Below, one piece after another: positions 7,595 through 16,448 of a stretch of 64,000 nt of DNA. Each line of letters starts with the position of its first letter. The first letter of the stretch is position 1. The translations under genes were made by a program, and so were the position numbers. Below the pieces are notes generated by a model. It ran no database searches and was not told the DNA's origin. It worked only from the letters and a program-made list of their open reading frames with translations. Source of the DNA: Pseudomonas grimontii (lineage in GTDB: Bacteria > Pseudomonadota > Gammaproteobacteria > Pseudomonadales > Pseudomonadaceae); NCBI RefSeq assembly GCF_007858185.1, contig NZ_VFES01000018.1:51465-115464 (forward strand), read 5' to 3'.

Positions 7595-8236
7595 TTGATT
7601 AGGGTGCTAGTAGTCGATGACCATGATCTCGTTCGTACAGGCATTACACGAATGCTGGCTGACATCGATGGCCTGCAAGTAGTCGGTCAGGCCGAGTCAG
7701 GTGAGGAGTCCCTGATCAAGGCCCGGGAGTTGAAACCCGATGTGGTGTTGATGGACGTCAAGATGCCTGGGATCGGCGGTCTTGGTGCGACGACCAAATT
7801 GCTGCGCAGCCATCCGGACATCAAGGTCGTGGTGGTGACGGTGTGCGAGGAAGACCCGTTTCCGACACGGCTGCTGCAGGCTGGCGCTGCCGGTTACCTC
7901 ACCAAAGGTGCAGGCTTGGCGGAAATGGTCCAGGCCATTCGCCTGGTGTTTGCCGGCCAGCGCTATATCAGCCCGCAGATCGCCCAGCAATTGGCTATCA
8001 AGTCCTTCCAGCCCACCAGTGACTCGCCGTTTGATGCGCTGTCGGAGCGGGAAATCCAGATTGCCCTGATGATCGTCGGTTGCCAGAAGGTACAGGCGAT
8101 CTCCGACAAGTTGTGCCTGTCACCCAAGACCGTCAACACCTACCGCTATCGTATTTTCGAGAAGCTCGCCATCAGCAGTGATGTTGAATTGACCCTGCTC
8201 GCGGTGCGCCACGGCATGGTGGACGCCAGCGCCTGA
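7595..8236 (+). CDS. gacA: Response regulator GacA (UvrY family)
   Basis: A 213-residue two-domain regulator: receiver domain (residues 1-120; acidic pair Asp8-Asp9, acceptor Asp54 in LMDVKMPG, Thr82, Lys104) and a LuxR-type HTH (about 145-205, LSEREIQIALMIVGCQK). With GacS it switches on the Rsm small RNAs that control secondary metabolism and biofilm. The start is TTG at 7595 (reads MIRVLVVDDHD), with GAGG about eight bases upstream; the family is known for this rare start. uvrC begins one base after the stop, the conserved gacA-uvrC operon. Residues 64 and 67 (LGATTKL) differ from the LEATRKL I remember in several relatives. Confidence 0.96.
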   Translation: MIRVLVVDDHDLVRTGITRMLADIDGLQVVGQAESGEESLIKARELKPDVVLMDVKMPGIGGLGATTKLLRSHPDIKVVVVTVCEEDPFPTRLLQAGAAGYLTKGAGLAEMVQAIRLVFAGQRYISPQIAQQLAIKSFQPTSDSPFDALSEREIQIALMIVGCQKVQAISDKLCLSPKTVNTYRYRIFEKLAISSDVELTLLAVRHGMVDASA

Positions 8237-8237
8237 C

Positions 8238-10061
8238 ATGACCACACCGTTTGATCCGAGTGCCTTTCTCTCAACCTGCAGTGGCCGCCCAGGCGTGTAC
8301 CGCATGTTCGACAGTGAGGCGCGCCTGCTTTACGTCGGCAAGGCCAAGAACCTGAAGAGTCGTCTGGCGAGCTATTTTCGCAAGACCGGTCTCGCGCCGA
8401 AAACCGCCGCCCTGGTGGCGCGTATCGCCCAGGTCGAAACCACCATCACCGCCAACGAAACCGAAGCGCTGCTGCTTGAGCAGACGCTGATCAAGGAATG
8501 GCGGCCGCCCTACAACATTCTGCTGCGTGACGATAAATCCTATCCCTATGTGTTTTTATCCGACGGCAGCTTCCCGCGCCTGAGCATTCACCGTGGGGCG
8601 AAGAAGGCGAAGGGCAAGTATTTCGGGCCTTATCCCAGCGCTGGGGCCATTCGTGAAAGCCTGAGCCTGCTGCAAAAGACCTTTTTTGTGCGCCAGTGCG
8701 AAGACAGCTTCTATAAGAACCGCACGCGGCCTTGTCTGCAGTATCAGATCAAACGTTGCAAGGCACCGTGTGTGGGCTTGGTCGAACCGGCGGAGTACGC
8801 CGAGGATGTGCGTCATTCGGTGATGTTCCTTGAAGGACGCAGCAATGCGCTCACCGATGAACTCTCCACAGCCATGGAGCAGGCGGCCAGCACCCTGGAT
8901 TTTGAGCGGGCTGCCGAGCTACGCGACCAGATCTCGCTGTTGCGCCGTGTCCAGGATCAGCAAAGCATGGAAGGCGGCACCGGCGACGTCGACGTGATCG
9001 CCGCCTTCGTCAATCCGGGCGGTGCCTGTGTGCACCTGATCAGCGTGCGCGGTGGGCGGGTGCTGGGCAGCAAGAACTTCTTTCCGCAGACCGGTATTGA
9101 CGAGGAAGTCGCCGAAGTCATGGCCGCTTTCCTGGGCCAATACTACGTGAGCAGCCCCGAGCGCGACCTGCCGTCGGAGTTGATCGTCAATGTGGTGCAC
9201 GAAGACTTCCCCACGTTGATCGAAGCGATCCACGAATTGCGCGGCCGCGAGCTGGACATCAGCCACCGCGTACGTGGCACCCGCGCGCGCTGGCAGCAAC
9301 TGGCGGTGACCAACGCCGAGCAAGCCCTGAGCGCGCGCCTGGCTAACCGACAGCACGTCGCCGCACGCTTTGACGCCCTGGCCGAAGTCCTTAACCTGGA
9401 AGAACCGCCTCAGCGCCTGGAGTGCTACGACATCAGCCACTCCAGTGGCGAGGCCACCGTGGCGTCCTGCGTGGTGTTCGGGCCGGAAGGGCCAATCAAG
9501 TCCGATTACCGGCGCTACAACATCGAAGGCGTCACTGCTGGTGATGACTATGCCGCCATGCACCAAGCCCTCACACGCCGCTTCAGCAAATTGAAGGACG
9601 GGGAGGGCAAGTTGCCGGACATCCTCCTGGTCGACGGCGGCAAGGGCCAGTTATCCATGGCCCGGGACGTGCTCAACGAGCTTGCGGTGCCTGACCTGAT
9701 CCTGCTCGGCGTGGCCAAGGGCGCGACGCGCAAGGCGGGTTTCGAGACGTTGTACTTGAATGATGCCGCCCATGAGTTCACTTTGAAGGGCGACTCACCC
9801 GCGTTGCATTTGATTCAACAGATTCGCGACGAAGCCCACCGTTTCGCCATCACCGGCCACCGCGCCCGCCGTGGTAAAACCCGGCGAACCTCAACCCTGG
9901 AAGGGGTGGCAGGGGTAGGCCCGACGCGGCGTCGCGACTTGCTTAAACATTTTGGTGGCTTGCAGGAGCTGTCCCGTGCCAGCATTGACGAGATAGCCAA
10001 AGCACCGGGTATCAGTAAAAAGCTCGCTGAGCTGATTTATGCGAATCTGCATAGCGAATAG
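8238..10061 (+). CDS. uvrC: Excinuclease ABC subunit C
   Basis: A 607-residue nucleotide-excision-repair nuclease that makes both incisions around UvrB-bound damage. Domain order: GIY-YIG nuclease (about residues 14-95, GVYRMF and LYVGKAKN), UVR motif (about 203-238), C-terminal RNase H-like nuclease half (LLVDGGKGQLSMA) and tandem helix-hairpin-helix (about 550-607, LEGVAGVGPTRRRDLL). Full length for the family. Tightly coupled to gacA upstream and followed by pgsA after 32 bases. Confidence 0.97.
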   Translation: MTTPFDPSAFLSTCSGRPGVYRMFDSEARLLYVGKAKNLKSRLASYFRKTGLAPKTAALVARIAQVETTITANETEALLLEQTLIKEWRPPYNILLRDDKSYPYVFLSDGSFPRLSIHRGAKKAKGKYFGPYPSAGAIRESLSLLQKTFFVRQCEDSFYKNRTRPCLQYQIKRCKAPCVGLVEPAEYAEDVRHSVMFLEGRSNALTDELSTAMEQAASTLDFERAAELRDQISLLRRVQDQQSMEGGTGDVDVIAAFVNPGGACVHLISVRGGRVLGSKNFFPQTGIDEEVAEVMAAFLGQYYVSSPERDLPSELIVNVVHEDFPTLIEAIHELRGRELDISHRVRGTRARWQQLAVTNAEQALSARLANRQHVAARFDALAEVLNLEEPPQRLECYDISHSSGEATVASCVVFGPEGPIKSDYRRYNIEGVTAGDDYAAMHQALTRRFSKLKDGEGKLPDILLVDGGKGQLSMARDVLNELAVPDLILLGVAKGATRKAGFETLYLNDAAHEFTLKGDSPALHLIQQIRDEAHRFAITGHRARRGKTRRTSTLEGVAGVGPTRRRDLLKHFGGLQELSRASIDEIAKAPGISKKLAELIYANLHSE

Positions 10062-10093
10062 AATGCCTTTCCACCTCGTAGCCAGTTGTGCCG

Positions 10094-10654
10094 ATGAATA
10101 TCCCTAATCTGATCACCGTTCTACGCGTCCTGCTCATCCCGATTTTCATTTTGTTGTTCTATTTGCCGTACGAATGGAGTTATTTGGCTTCCAGTTCAGT
10201 GTTTGCCTTTGCGGCCGCCACCGACTGGCTCGACGGCTACCTGGCGCGCCGCCTCGAACAGAGCACGCCGTTCGGCGCATTCCTCGACCCCGTGGCCGAC
10301 AAGCTCATGGTGGCCGTCGCTTTGGTCCTGCTGGTGCAGGAACACGGCAACTTGTGGCTGACCCTGCCGGCAGCGGTCATCATCGGCCGCGAGATCGTCG
10401 TCTCGGCCCTGCGCGAATGGATGGCCGAAATCGGCGCCCGTGCCCACGTGGCCGTGTCCAACATGGGCAAATGGAAAACCGCCGCGCAAATGCTCGCGCT
10501 GGTCATCCTGCTGGCCAACCCATCGGACTTCTCGTTCTGGGTCCTCACTGGCTACGCCTTGCTGCTGATCGCAGCGGGCCTGACCCTGTGGTCGATGCTC
10601 CAATATCTGCGCGCTGCCTGGCCGCATCTGCGCACCACCGTTGAAAAGAAATAA
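10094..10654 (+). CDS. pgsA: CDP-diacylglycerol--glycerol-3-phosphate 3-phosphatidyltransferase
   Basis: A 186-residue inner-membrane enzyme that makes phosphatidylglycerol phosphate, the committed step to phosphatidylglycerol and cardiolipin. The CDP-alcohol phosphotransferase motif D-x2-DG-x2-AR-x8-G-x3-D-x3-D is complete (DWLDGYLARR ... GAFLDPVAD). Several hydrophobic helices follow. I choose ATG at 10094 (MNIPNLITVLR), the family N-terminus; a GTG at 10088 is also in frame. Last protein gene before tRNA-Gly. Confidence 0.96.
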   Translation: MNIPNLITVLRVLLIPIFILLFYLPYEWSYLASSSVFAFAAATDWLDGYLARRLEQSTPFGAFLDPVADKLMVAVALVLLVQEHGNLWLTLPAAVIIGREIVVSALREWMAEIGARAHVAVSNMGKWKTAAQMLALVILLANPSDFSFWVLTGYALLLIAAGLTLWSMLQYLRAAWPHLRTTVEKK

Positions 10655-10674
10655 AACTTTTTTGAATCAAGGGG

Positions 10675-10702
10675 TTGACGGGTGCTGAGGATTCTATAGA
10701 AT
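10675..10702 (+). promoter_or_regulatory. Sigma-70 promoter of tRNA-Gly
   Basis: TTGACG (10675-10680) and TAGAAT (10697-10702) are separated by 16 bases, and the tRNA begins 13 bases after the -10 element. Close to consensus and well placed for a stable-RNA promoter. Confidence 0.7.
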
Positions 10703-10714
10703 GCGCATCACCAA

Positions 10715-10790
<76 letters not shown>

Positions 10791-10837
10791 AATATTGCGC
10801 TACAGAGTTCCACTGAATTCTGTAAGTGATTGAAATC

Positions 10838-10858
10838 AGGGCCTTTAGGCCCTTTTTT
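10838..10858 (+). terminator. Rho-independent terminator after tRNA-Gly
   Basis: AGGGCC, loop TTTA, GGCCCT followed by a run of T (10853-10858). It lies 48 bases after the tRNA and faces the same way. Confidence 0.8.
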
Positions 10859-10900
10859 CGTTCCAGCGGGAACCACTGAAATCCAGCTCCATCCAGTGCG

Positions 10901-10920
10901 TTTAAGTCCGATTTAAGTCC
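10901..10920 (+). repeat. Short direct repeat, possible integrase arm sites
   Basis: TTTAAGTCC occurs at 10901-10909 and 10912-10920, one helical turn apart, between the tRNA attachment core and the integrase start. Arm-type binding sites of tyrosine integrases often look like this; no proof here. The rest of 10859-11024 shows no gene. Confidence 0.3.
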
Positions 10921-11024
10921 CGAATGAGGATCTTGGATCTGGATGAGCACTGAATCGGTTTTTTGCTGGAGCAGCTTGGATAGCGAGACGAGCATCTGGC
11001 CCTGACTCTGTTCAGGAGCTCGCG

Positions 11025-11708
11025 ATGGCACTCTCGGATACCACCGTTCGGCAAGCCCGAATCACCGGCAATGACTACACGATGGGCGACACGGATGGGC
11101 TTGCGCTCAACGTGACGGCGCGCGGCGGAAAAATCTGGCGTTTCAGGTACTACTGGGCGGGGGGGCAAAAGCGCATGTCTCTGGGTAGTTATCCGCAAAT
11201 CAGCCTCAAAGAAGCTCGTGCGCGACGTGATGAGGCGCGCGCCTTGGTCGCCCAAGGGATCATCCCTATGAGCACCGTAAACAGCAGCGTCGTGCTGTTC
11301 TTTTTGCGGCAGAGCACACCTTCGAGGCCGTGTTCAATCAGTGGGTGGAGTTCCGCAGGCTGAGCCTGAAGGAAGGACGCCAGAGCACGCTCTCGCAGAT
11401 CTTGAGAATCTTCAATAAAGACGTCCTGTCCACCCTGGGCGGGCGGTCCATCTACGATATCAATCGTCACGATCTGCTGGATTTACTGAGCAGGATCGAA
11501 TAGCGCAAGGCCTTAACGACGGCGGAAAAATGCCGGACCTGGTTTAACCAATTGTTCCGCTATGCGCTGGTGAAAATTGAGGGGCTGGAACACAACCCAG
11601 CTTCAGACCTCGATGTGGTCGCACTTACCAAACCTCCCGTGACGGACAATCCGTTTCTCCGCATGGACGAGCTGCCGAGGTTGATGGCCGCGCTTCGAAA
11701 CTACGGCG
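11025..11708 (+). pseudogene. Tyrosine integrase, P4 type (frameshifted and truncated)
   Basis: The first 80 or so codons give the Arm-DNA-binding domain of P4-type integrases (MALSDTTVRQARI, then WRFRYYWAGGQKRMSLGSYP and KEARARRDEARALVAQGI). The reading frame is then lost. Core-binding-domain sequence continues in another frame (FEAVFNQWVEFRRLSLKEGR ... DINRHDLLDLLSRIE, stop near 11503) and then in a third (FRYALVKIEGLEHNPASDLD ... MAALRNYGG). The catalytic C-terminal half with the Arg-His-Arg-Tyr residues is absent; fadL-like sequence takes over at about 11709. Nonfunctional. Confidence 0.85.
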
Positions 11709-12183
11709 GTGCCGACCAAACTCGGCTTGGCTTTCAACGACACCGTGTCGATCGGTTTTGGGCCTACGATCAACCGCATCAGCGGTGAGATAACCGGCAT
11801 GGTGCCCAACCCACTCAGCCCAGGTCGCAATGATGGAAAACTCAAAAGCAACGGTGACGATACGGCACTTGGTTTCAACGCCGGTATCCTGGTGCAGGCG
11901 ACGGATCGAACCCGTCTGGGATTGACTTACCATTCCAAGGTCAGTTGCCACTTGGATGCCAAGACCAAGGTCACCAACGGCATTTCCTACAGGCGACCGG
12001 ACAGTTATCAGCTTCGGTGCAGGCTGGACACCCGTGGACAATGTCACCGTTGATGTCGCTTATTCCTATCTGTGGGAAGAGAGCGTGCGGGTCAACGATG
12101 CGTCGGCAACCCGGGGAGCCTACAGCTCCAAGTACAAAAACAGTGCGAGTGGTTTTGGTACTTCCGTCAGCTATTGCTTCTGA
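11709..12183 (+). pseudogene. FadL/OmpP1-family outer membrane porin remnant
   Basis: Two pieces of a long-chain fatty-acid or hydrocarbon porin of the FadL family. The first (11709 to about 11990) reads LGLAFNDTVSIGFGPTINRI ... TRLGLTYHSKVS and DAKTKVTNG. The second, in a different frame (to 12183), reads GDRTVISFGAGWTPVDNV and ends TSVSYCF, a typical outer-membrane C-terminal Phe. The N-terminal half is missing and, by comparison with the family, roughly a hundred residues between the pieces are gone. It joins directly to the integrase remnant. Confidence 0.8.
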
Positions 12184-12250
12184 TCGAGTGCCGCTTGACC
12201 GGCCGGGAGTGTAGGCTGACTCCCGGCTTCCAGAGCACTTCGCCGTCCTT

Positions 12251-13036
12251 TCAGGCGCCCATGATGCGTGCCATGAGACCTTGGTGAAACCGACGCGGTG
12301 TGGCCCAGGTCAGGACGGTCATCGCCTTGTTGCCAAAGCCCGGCACGACACTCAAACGTCCGGCTTGCAGCGCTCGAATGCCAGCGCGGACTACGGGTTG
12401 TGGTTGCATCATGACCATTTTCAAGGCTGGCGTAATCGTTTGCCGGGCGCTTTGAGCAAACCCGGTATCCGACATCCCCGGACAAAGTGCCGTCACGATG
12501 ACGCCGTCGCTTTTGAGTTCACGATGCAATGCGTCAGAGAAGCGCAGCACGTAAGCTTTAGCGGCAGAGTAAACGGCAAAATTCTTCACGCCTTGAAAAG
12601 ACAGCAGGCTGGCGACCATCAGGATGTGTCCACGCTTGCGGGCTCGCATGTCTGCCGCGAAGACGTGAGTCAGGGCCGTCAGACTGGCGATATCCAGATC
12701 GATCATGGCCAGGGAACGGTCCAGAGGCTGATCCAGAAAAGGCCCTTGCAACCCATGTCCCGCATTGTTGATGAGCACGTCGACCACTATTCGCCGCTCG
12801 CTCAGCCGCTTATGCAGTTCGATGACCGCGGGGATCGACGACAGGTCTACTTGCTCGACGATCACCTCAACGGCGAACTGTTCGCGCAACTGCGCTGATA
12901 ACGCTTCGAGCTTATCCAGTCTGCGTGCTACCAGGACCAGCGATTTCCCCTGCGCGGCATATTGTCGGGCAAATTCCTCGCCAAATCCGCTTGAAACGCC
13001 TGTGATGAGTACCCAGGAGTGTTCGTTTGGTTTCAT
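12251..13036 (-). CDS. Short-chain dehydrogenase/reductase
   Basis: A 261-residue Rossmann-fold NAD(P)-dependent oxidoreductase. Visible motifs are TGVSSGFG (about residues 11-18), NNAGHG, and the catalytic YSAAK (Tyr and Lys about residues 155-159), preceded by the Ser region MVASLLS. The ATG at 13036 is preferred over an in-frame TTG nine codons upstream, with GAGAT about eight bases ahead. It precedes the outer-membrane efflux gene on neither side of an obvious terminator; the gap to that upstream gene is 65 bases on the same strand, so they may be co-transcribed. Substrate unknown. Confidence 0.85.
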   Translation of the reverse strand: MKPNEHSWVLITGVSSGFGEEFARQYAAQGKSLVLVARRLDKLEALSAQLREQFAVEVIVEQVDLSSIPAVIELHKRLSERRIVVDVLINNAGHGLQGPFLDQPLDRSLAMIDLDIASLTALTHVFAADMRARKRGHILMVASLLSFQGVKNFAVYSAAKAYVLRFSDALHRELKSDGVIVTALCPGMSDTGFAQSARQTITPALKMVMMQPQPVVRAGIRALQAGRLSVVPGFGNKAMTVLTWATPRRFHQGLMARIMGA

Positions 13037-13101
13037 ATCGCTGATCTCGGGTTGTTGAGCCAATAGGGTAGGGGGATGAAGAACTGCCTGGGCTGATCAA
13101 C

Positions 13102-14562
13102 TCAGCGACTCGCCACCGGTTTGGTTTCCGGCGGTTGCCAGCCACCCCCCAGGGCCCTGAATGCCGCAACCGCCGCCCGTGCCGATTCCGTTCGCGCCTG
13201 CGCCCGGGCATCGGAGGCCTGTAGCAGCGTTTCGTCGGCATTCAGGACATCGATCAGGCTGGCGGTGCCTTTCTGATAGGCAATGAACGACGATTGCCGA
13301 GCCTGGGTCAGCGAAGCTTCACCCTGGGTGAGGGTAGTGGTCTGGGCCTCTCGATTCACCAGTGCCGAGAATGCGTTCTCGACGTCCTCGGTGGCGCGCA
13401 GCACAGACTGGCGGTAAGCGGCCAGGGCCTCGGCTTCCTGCCCCTTTGCTTGATCGATTTGCGCGTTGATGCGGCCAAAGTCGAAGAGTCTCCAGCGCAG
13501 ACCCAGTGCGCCCGCTGATTGGCTGGCGCCCCCGGTGAAAAGATTACCGGCGGATACTGCTGTGGCGCTGCCCAGCAATGCGCTGAGGGAGAATTTCGGG
13601 TAGTACTCAGCAACGGCCTCCCCGATGCGTGCATTGGAGGCCGCCAGGCGGCGCTCCGCCACGATGAGATCCGGCCGGCGGCGCAGCAGATCGGCCGGTG
13701 TTCCCGTAGCCTTGATCTGCGGCGCGAGAGGAATCCTCCCCGCACTTGCCAGTTGTGTGCGATGGGTGCCGGGCGGCTTGCCGAGCATAATATCCAGTGC
13801 GTTCATCGCGGCATCCAGGCCGGTCTGCAGAACGGGCACTGTGGCTTGGACCTGTGCCAAGGCTCCTTCGGTCTGGCGAACCTGATAGCTAGCGGCGAGG
13901 CCCTTGCTGTAGAGCAGTTGGACCTTCTCCAGCAGTTCCTGCTGCGTTTTGACCTGTTGGTTCGCAATGTCCAGCCGTGCCTGCAGTCCGCGCACAGTGA
14001 TGTAGATGTCGGCGGTCTGCGCCGCAACAGCCAGGCGTGTGGCTGCGGCACCTGCTTCAGAAGCCTGGTACTCGGCCAGTGCCGCCTCGCGTCCACGGCG
14101 CAGACCGCCAAAGAGGTCGACCTCCCAGCTGGCATCGAGGTTGAGCTCGTAGGCACTTCCGTAGCGATCATAGCCAGGCGTTGAATTCAGCACCTGGCCG
14201 AGTGGGGTCTCGACTGACTGGTAGGAGCGCGCGGCTTGGCCGCTGATATTGCCCGAGGGCAGCAAAGCGGCATTGGCCGCACCCAGTCCCGCTCGAGCCT
14301 GCGCGACTCGCGCCGACGCCTGCGCCAGGTCCATATTCTGCTCAAGCGCCTTGGCGACGAATTCAGTTAGCGCTGGATCATCAAAGCCTTCCCACCAGTC
14401 CACGAGACTGGCTGGCACCGCCGCGGGTCGCTGTTCGACAAAGGGTTGACCCAGGAAGCGGTCCGAAAGCGGAGCGTCCGGACGGTGATAGTCCGGACCA
14501 ACCGCGCAGCCGGCCATCAGGCTGGCGCTCACCAAAAGAGCTACGGGGCGGAAGGAAGGCAT
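13102..14562 (-). CDS. Outer membrane efflux lipoprotein, OprM/NodT family
   Basis: A 486-residue TolC-like channel. The signal peptide ends in a lipobox (SLMAGCAVGPDYHRP), so it is lipidated and anchored in the outer membrane. Two repeated OEP domains follow (about residues 65-265 and 280-470). It is divergent from tetR with an operator between, and most likely provides the exit duct for the RND pump encoded at 15336-19501. Its codon usage and length (486) fit the family. Confidence 0.92.
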   Translation of the reverse strand: MPSFRPVALLVSASLMAGCAVGPDYHRPDAPLSDRFLGQPFVEQRPAAVPASLVDWWEGFDDPALTEFVAKALEQNMDLAQASARVAQARAGLGAANAALLPSGNISGQAARSYQSVETPLGQVLNSTPGYDRYGSAYELNLDASWEVDLFGGLRRGREAALAEYQASEAGAAATRLAVAAQTADIYITVRGLQARLDIANQQVKTQQELLEKVQLLYSKGLAASYQVRQTEGALAQVQATVPVLQTGLDAAMNALDIMLGKPPGTHRTQLASAGRIPLAPQIKATGTPADLLRRRPDLIVAERRLAASNARIGEAVAEYYPKFSLSALLGSATAVSAGNLFTGGASQSAGALGLRWRLFDFGRINAQIDQAKGQEAEALAAYRQSVLRATEDVENAFSALVNREAQTTTLTQGEASLTQARQSSFIAYQKGTASLIDVLNADETLLQASDARAQARTESARAAVAAFRALGGGWQPPETKPVASR

Positions 14563-14589
14563 TGAGGTTCCTTGAATCGAAAAGGATTT

Positions 14590-14613
14590 GTGACTACATT
14601 ACATTATGGTCAC
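14590..14613. promoter_or_regulatory. TetR operator, first copy
   Basis: GTGACTA-N10-TGGTCAC, a 24-base interrupted palindrome between the divergent efflux lipoprotein and tetR genes. The same outer halves with the same spacing recur at 15265-15288. Two small perfect palindromes (14619-14628 and 14628-14639) lie next to it. Confidence 0.65.
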
Positions 14614-14648
14614 TCGTTGTCAATTGACGCTCATGAGCGAAGTTAAAA

Positions 14649-15263
14649 ATGACTGAACACATACAGGCACTCCATTTGCGTGGTCCTTCGGAGCACAGCG
14701 TCCGCGATCAGATCGTTGAGTCGGCAACCGGGCACTTCGGGCGTTACGGTTATGGAAAAACCACGGTGTCCAATCTCGCCAAATCCATCGGTTTCTCCAA
14801 GGCCTATATCTACAAGTTCTTCGATTCCAAGCAGGCGATCGGCGAGGTGATCTGCGCGAACCGACTCGCCACTGTCATGGAGATCGTCGATGCTATGGTT
14901 TCGGATGCGCCGACGGCCTCCGGGAAGCTAAGGAGCTTATTTCGTGGGCTGATAGAGGCTGGCAGTGATCTGTTCTTCTATGATCGAAAGCTCTACGACA
15001 TTGCCGCGGTTGCCGCGCGGGAGCGGTGGCCGTCGGTGAGGCTCCATGAGGAGCGCTTACGGGAAGTCATCACGCAAATCATTCTGGCGGGGCGAGAGGA
15101 GGGGGAATTCGAGCGAAAAACGCCGCTTGATGAGGTGGTTGGCGCCATCTATTTAGTCACGTGTCCTTACATCAATCCGGGCCAGCTGCAATACAATCTG
15201 GACGGGATGCGAGAGGCGTCGATGCATTTGACCGCGTTGATATTGCGCAGTTTGGCGCCATGA
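14649..15263 (+). CDS. TetR-family transcriptional regulator of the RND efflux system
   Basis: A 204-residue repressor. The N-terminal HTH is at about residues 22-65 (ATGHFGRYGYGKTTVSNLAK and GFSKAYIYKFF), with a ligand-binding helical domain after it. It lies between the divergent outer-membrane gene and the pump operon. Matching 24-base operator-like palindromes lie just upstream of it and just after its stop codon, which points to self-regulation and control of both efflux transcripts. Inducer unknown. Confidence 0.9.
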   Translation: MTEHIQALHLRGPSEHSVRDQIVESATGHFGRYGYGKTTVSNLAKSIGFSKAYIYKFFDSKQAIGEVICANRLATVMEIVDAMVSDAPTASGKLRSLFRGLIEAGSDLFFYDRKLYDIAAVAARERWPSVRLHEERLREVITQIILAGREEGEFERKTPLDEVVGAIYLVTCPYINPGQLQYNLDGMREASMHLTALILRSLAP

Positions 15264-15264
15264 A

Positions 15265-15288
15265 GTGACTATTGACAATAATGGTCAC
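15265..15288. promoter_or_regulatory. TetR operator, second copy
   Basis: GTGACTA-N10-TGGTCAC, starting two bases after the tetR stop and 48 bases before the adaptor gene. The outer seven bases on each side are identical to the first copy at 14590-14613. Confidence 0.65.
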
Positions 15289-15335
15289 CGGTCTGAGAAT
15301 GTGACTTCTGTCCTATTTATAAGTAAAGGGAACCT

Positions 15336-16448
15336 ATGCGCCGGCTTCGACCTGTCCCCCTCGCCGCTTGCTTGTTGCCTCTCATCTTGACGGCGTGTGG
15401 CGACTCTTCCACCGCTAAAGATCCGCGCACCCTTGCCCCCTTGGTGAGGATCTCTGAAGTTCAGGATTCGTCCGGTCTCTCGCGTTCTTTCACCGGCGTC
15501 GTGGCGGCTCGCGTCCAGAGTGACCTGGGTTTTAGAGTGTCGGGCAAGGTGCTTGAGCGTCTGGTCGATACCGGTCAGACCGTTAAGCGTGGTCAGCCGC
15601 TCATGCGTCTCGACCCCATTGACTTAGGGTTGCAAGCACGAGCGCAGCAAGAAGCTGTCGCTGCCGCCAAAGCCCGAGCCAAACAAACCGCGGATGACGA
15701 GGTTCGCTATCGCGACCTGGTTGCCGCCGGTGCCATTTCCGCCTCGGGCTACGACCAAATCAAAGCCGCAGCCGATACCGCGAAGGCGCAACTGAGTGCC
15801 GCGCAAGCCCAGGCTGACGTGGCCCGTAATGCGTCGGGCTATGCCGTGTTGCTCGCGGACGCCGACGGTGTTGTGATGGAGACGCTCGCCGAGCCAGGGC
15901 AGGTGGTCAGCCCCGGGCAAATCGTAATTCGACTGGCGCGGGCCGGGCAGCGCGAAGCCATCGTGCAGTTGCCAGAAACCTTGCGTCCGGCCGCAGGGTC
16001 CACCGCGCAGGCGACGCTTTATGGCAACACCTCGGCTGCTGTCACTGCGAAGCTGAGACTGCTCTCGGATTCGGCTGACCGTGTGACGCGCACCTTTGAG
16101 GCTCGGTATGTATTGGCAGGTGGGCTGGCCAATGCGCCGTTGGGTTCGACCGTCACCCTTCGGATCGCCGAAGACTCCGCGCAAGGGCCGGTCCTGCAAG
16201 TTCCGATCGCTGCCCTCTATGACCCGGGCAAGGGACCCGGTGTATGGGTCATTGCCGGCGAACCGGCGAAAGTCAGCTGGCGACCTGTTCAGGTACTGGG
16301 CTTGAGCGACGACGCCGCCCGAGTTGCAGGTGAGCTCAAGGTCGGCGAGCGCATTGTCGCGCTGGGCGCGCATCTGCTGCGCGATGGTGATGAAGTGCGG
16401 CTGATGACCGAGCCGGTTGATGTGAAGGTTGCTGGGAGCCGTCAATGA
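15336..16448 (+). CDS. RND efflux periplasmic adaptor (membrane fusion lipoprotein)
   Basis: A 370-residue HlyD/AcrA-type adaptor. The signal peptide ends in a lipobox (LILTACGDSS). A barrel-sandwich domain begins DLGFRVSGKVLERLVDTGQ and is followed by a coiled-coil hairpin (about residues 105-165) and the second lipoyl half (ETLAEPGQVVSPGQIV). It bridges the inner-membrane pump and the outer-membrane channel. Its stop overlaps the pump start by four bases (ATGA), so the two are translationally coupled. Confidence 0.93.
   Translation: MRRLRPVPLAACLLPLILTACGDSSTAKDPRTLAPLVRISEVQDSSGLSRSFTGVVAARVQSDLGFRVSGKVLERLVDTGQTVKRGQPLMRLDPIDLGLQARAQQEAVAAAKARAKQTADDEVRYRDLVAAGAISASGYDQIKAAADTAKAQLSAAQAQADVARNASGYAVLLADADGVVMETLAEPGQVVSPGQIVIRLARAGQREAIVQLPETLRPAAGSTAQATLYGNTSAAVTAKLRLLSDSADRVTRTFEARYVLAGGLANAPLGSTVTLRIAEDSAQGPVLQVPIAALYDPGKGPGVWVIAGEPAKVSWRPVQVLGLSDDAARVAGELKVGERIVALGAHLLRDGDEVRLMTEPVDVKVAGSRQ

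Noticed and set aside
14619..14639. Two perfect palindromes (GTCAATTGAC and CGCTCATGAGCG) before tetR
   Set aside because: They are short, not repeated elsewhere near the efflux genes, and do not match the 24-base paired operators, so I do not call them separate sites.
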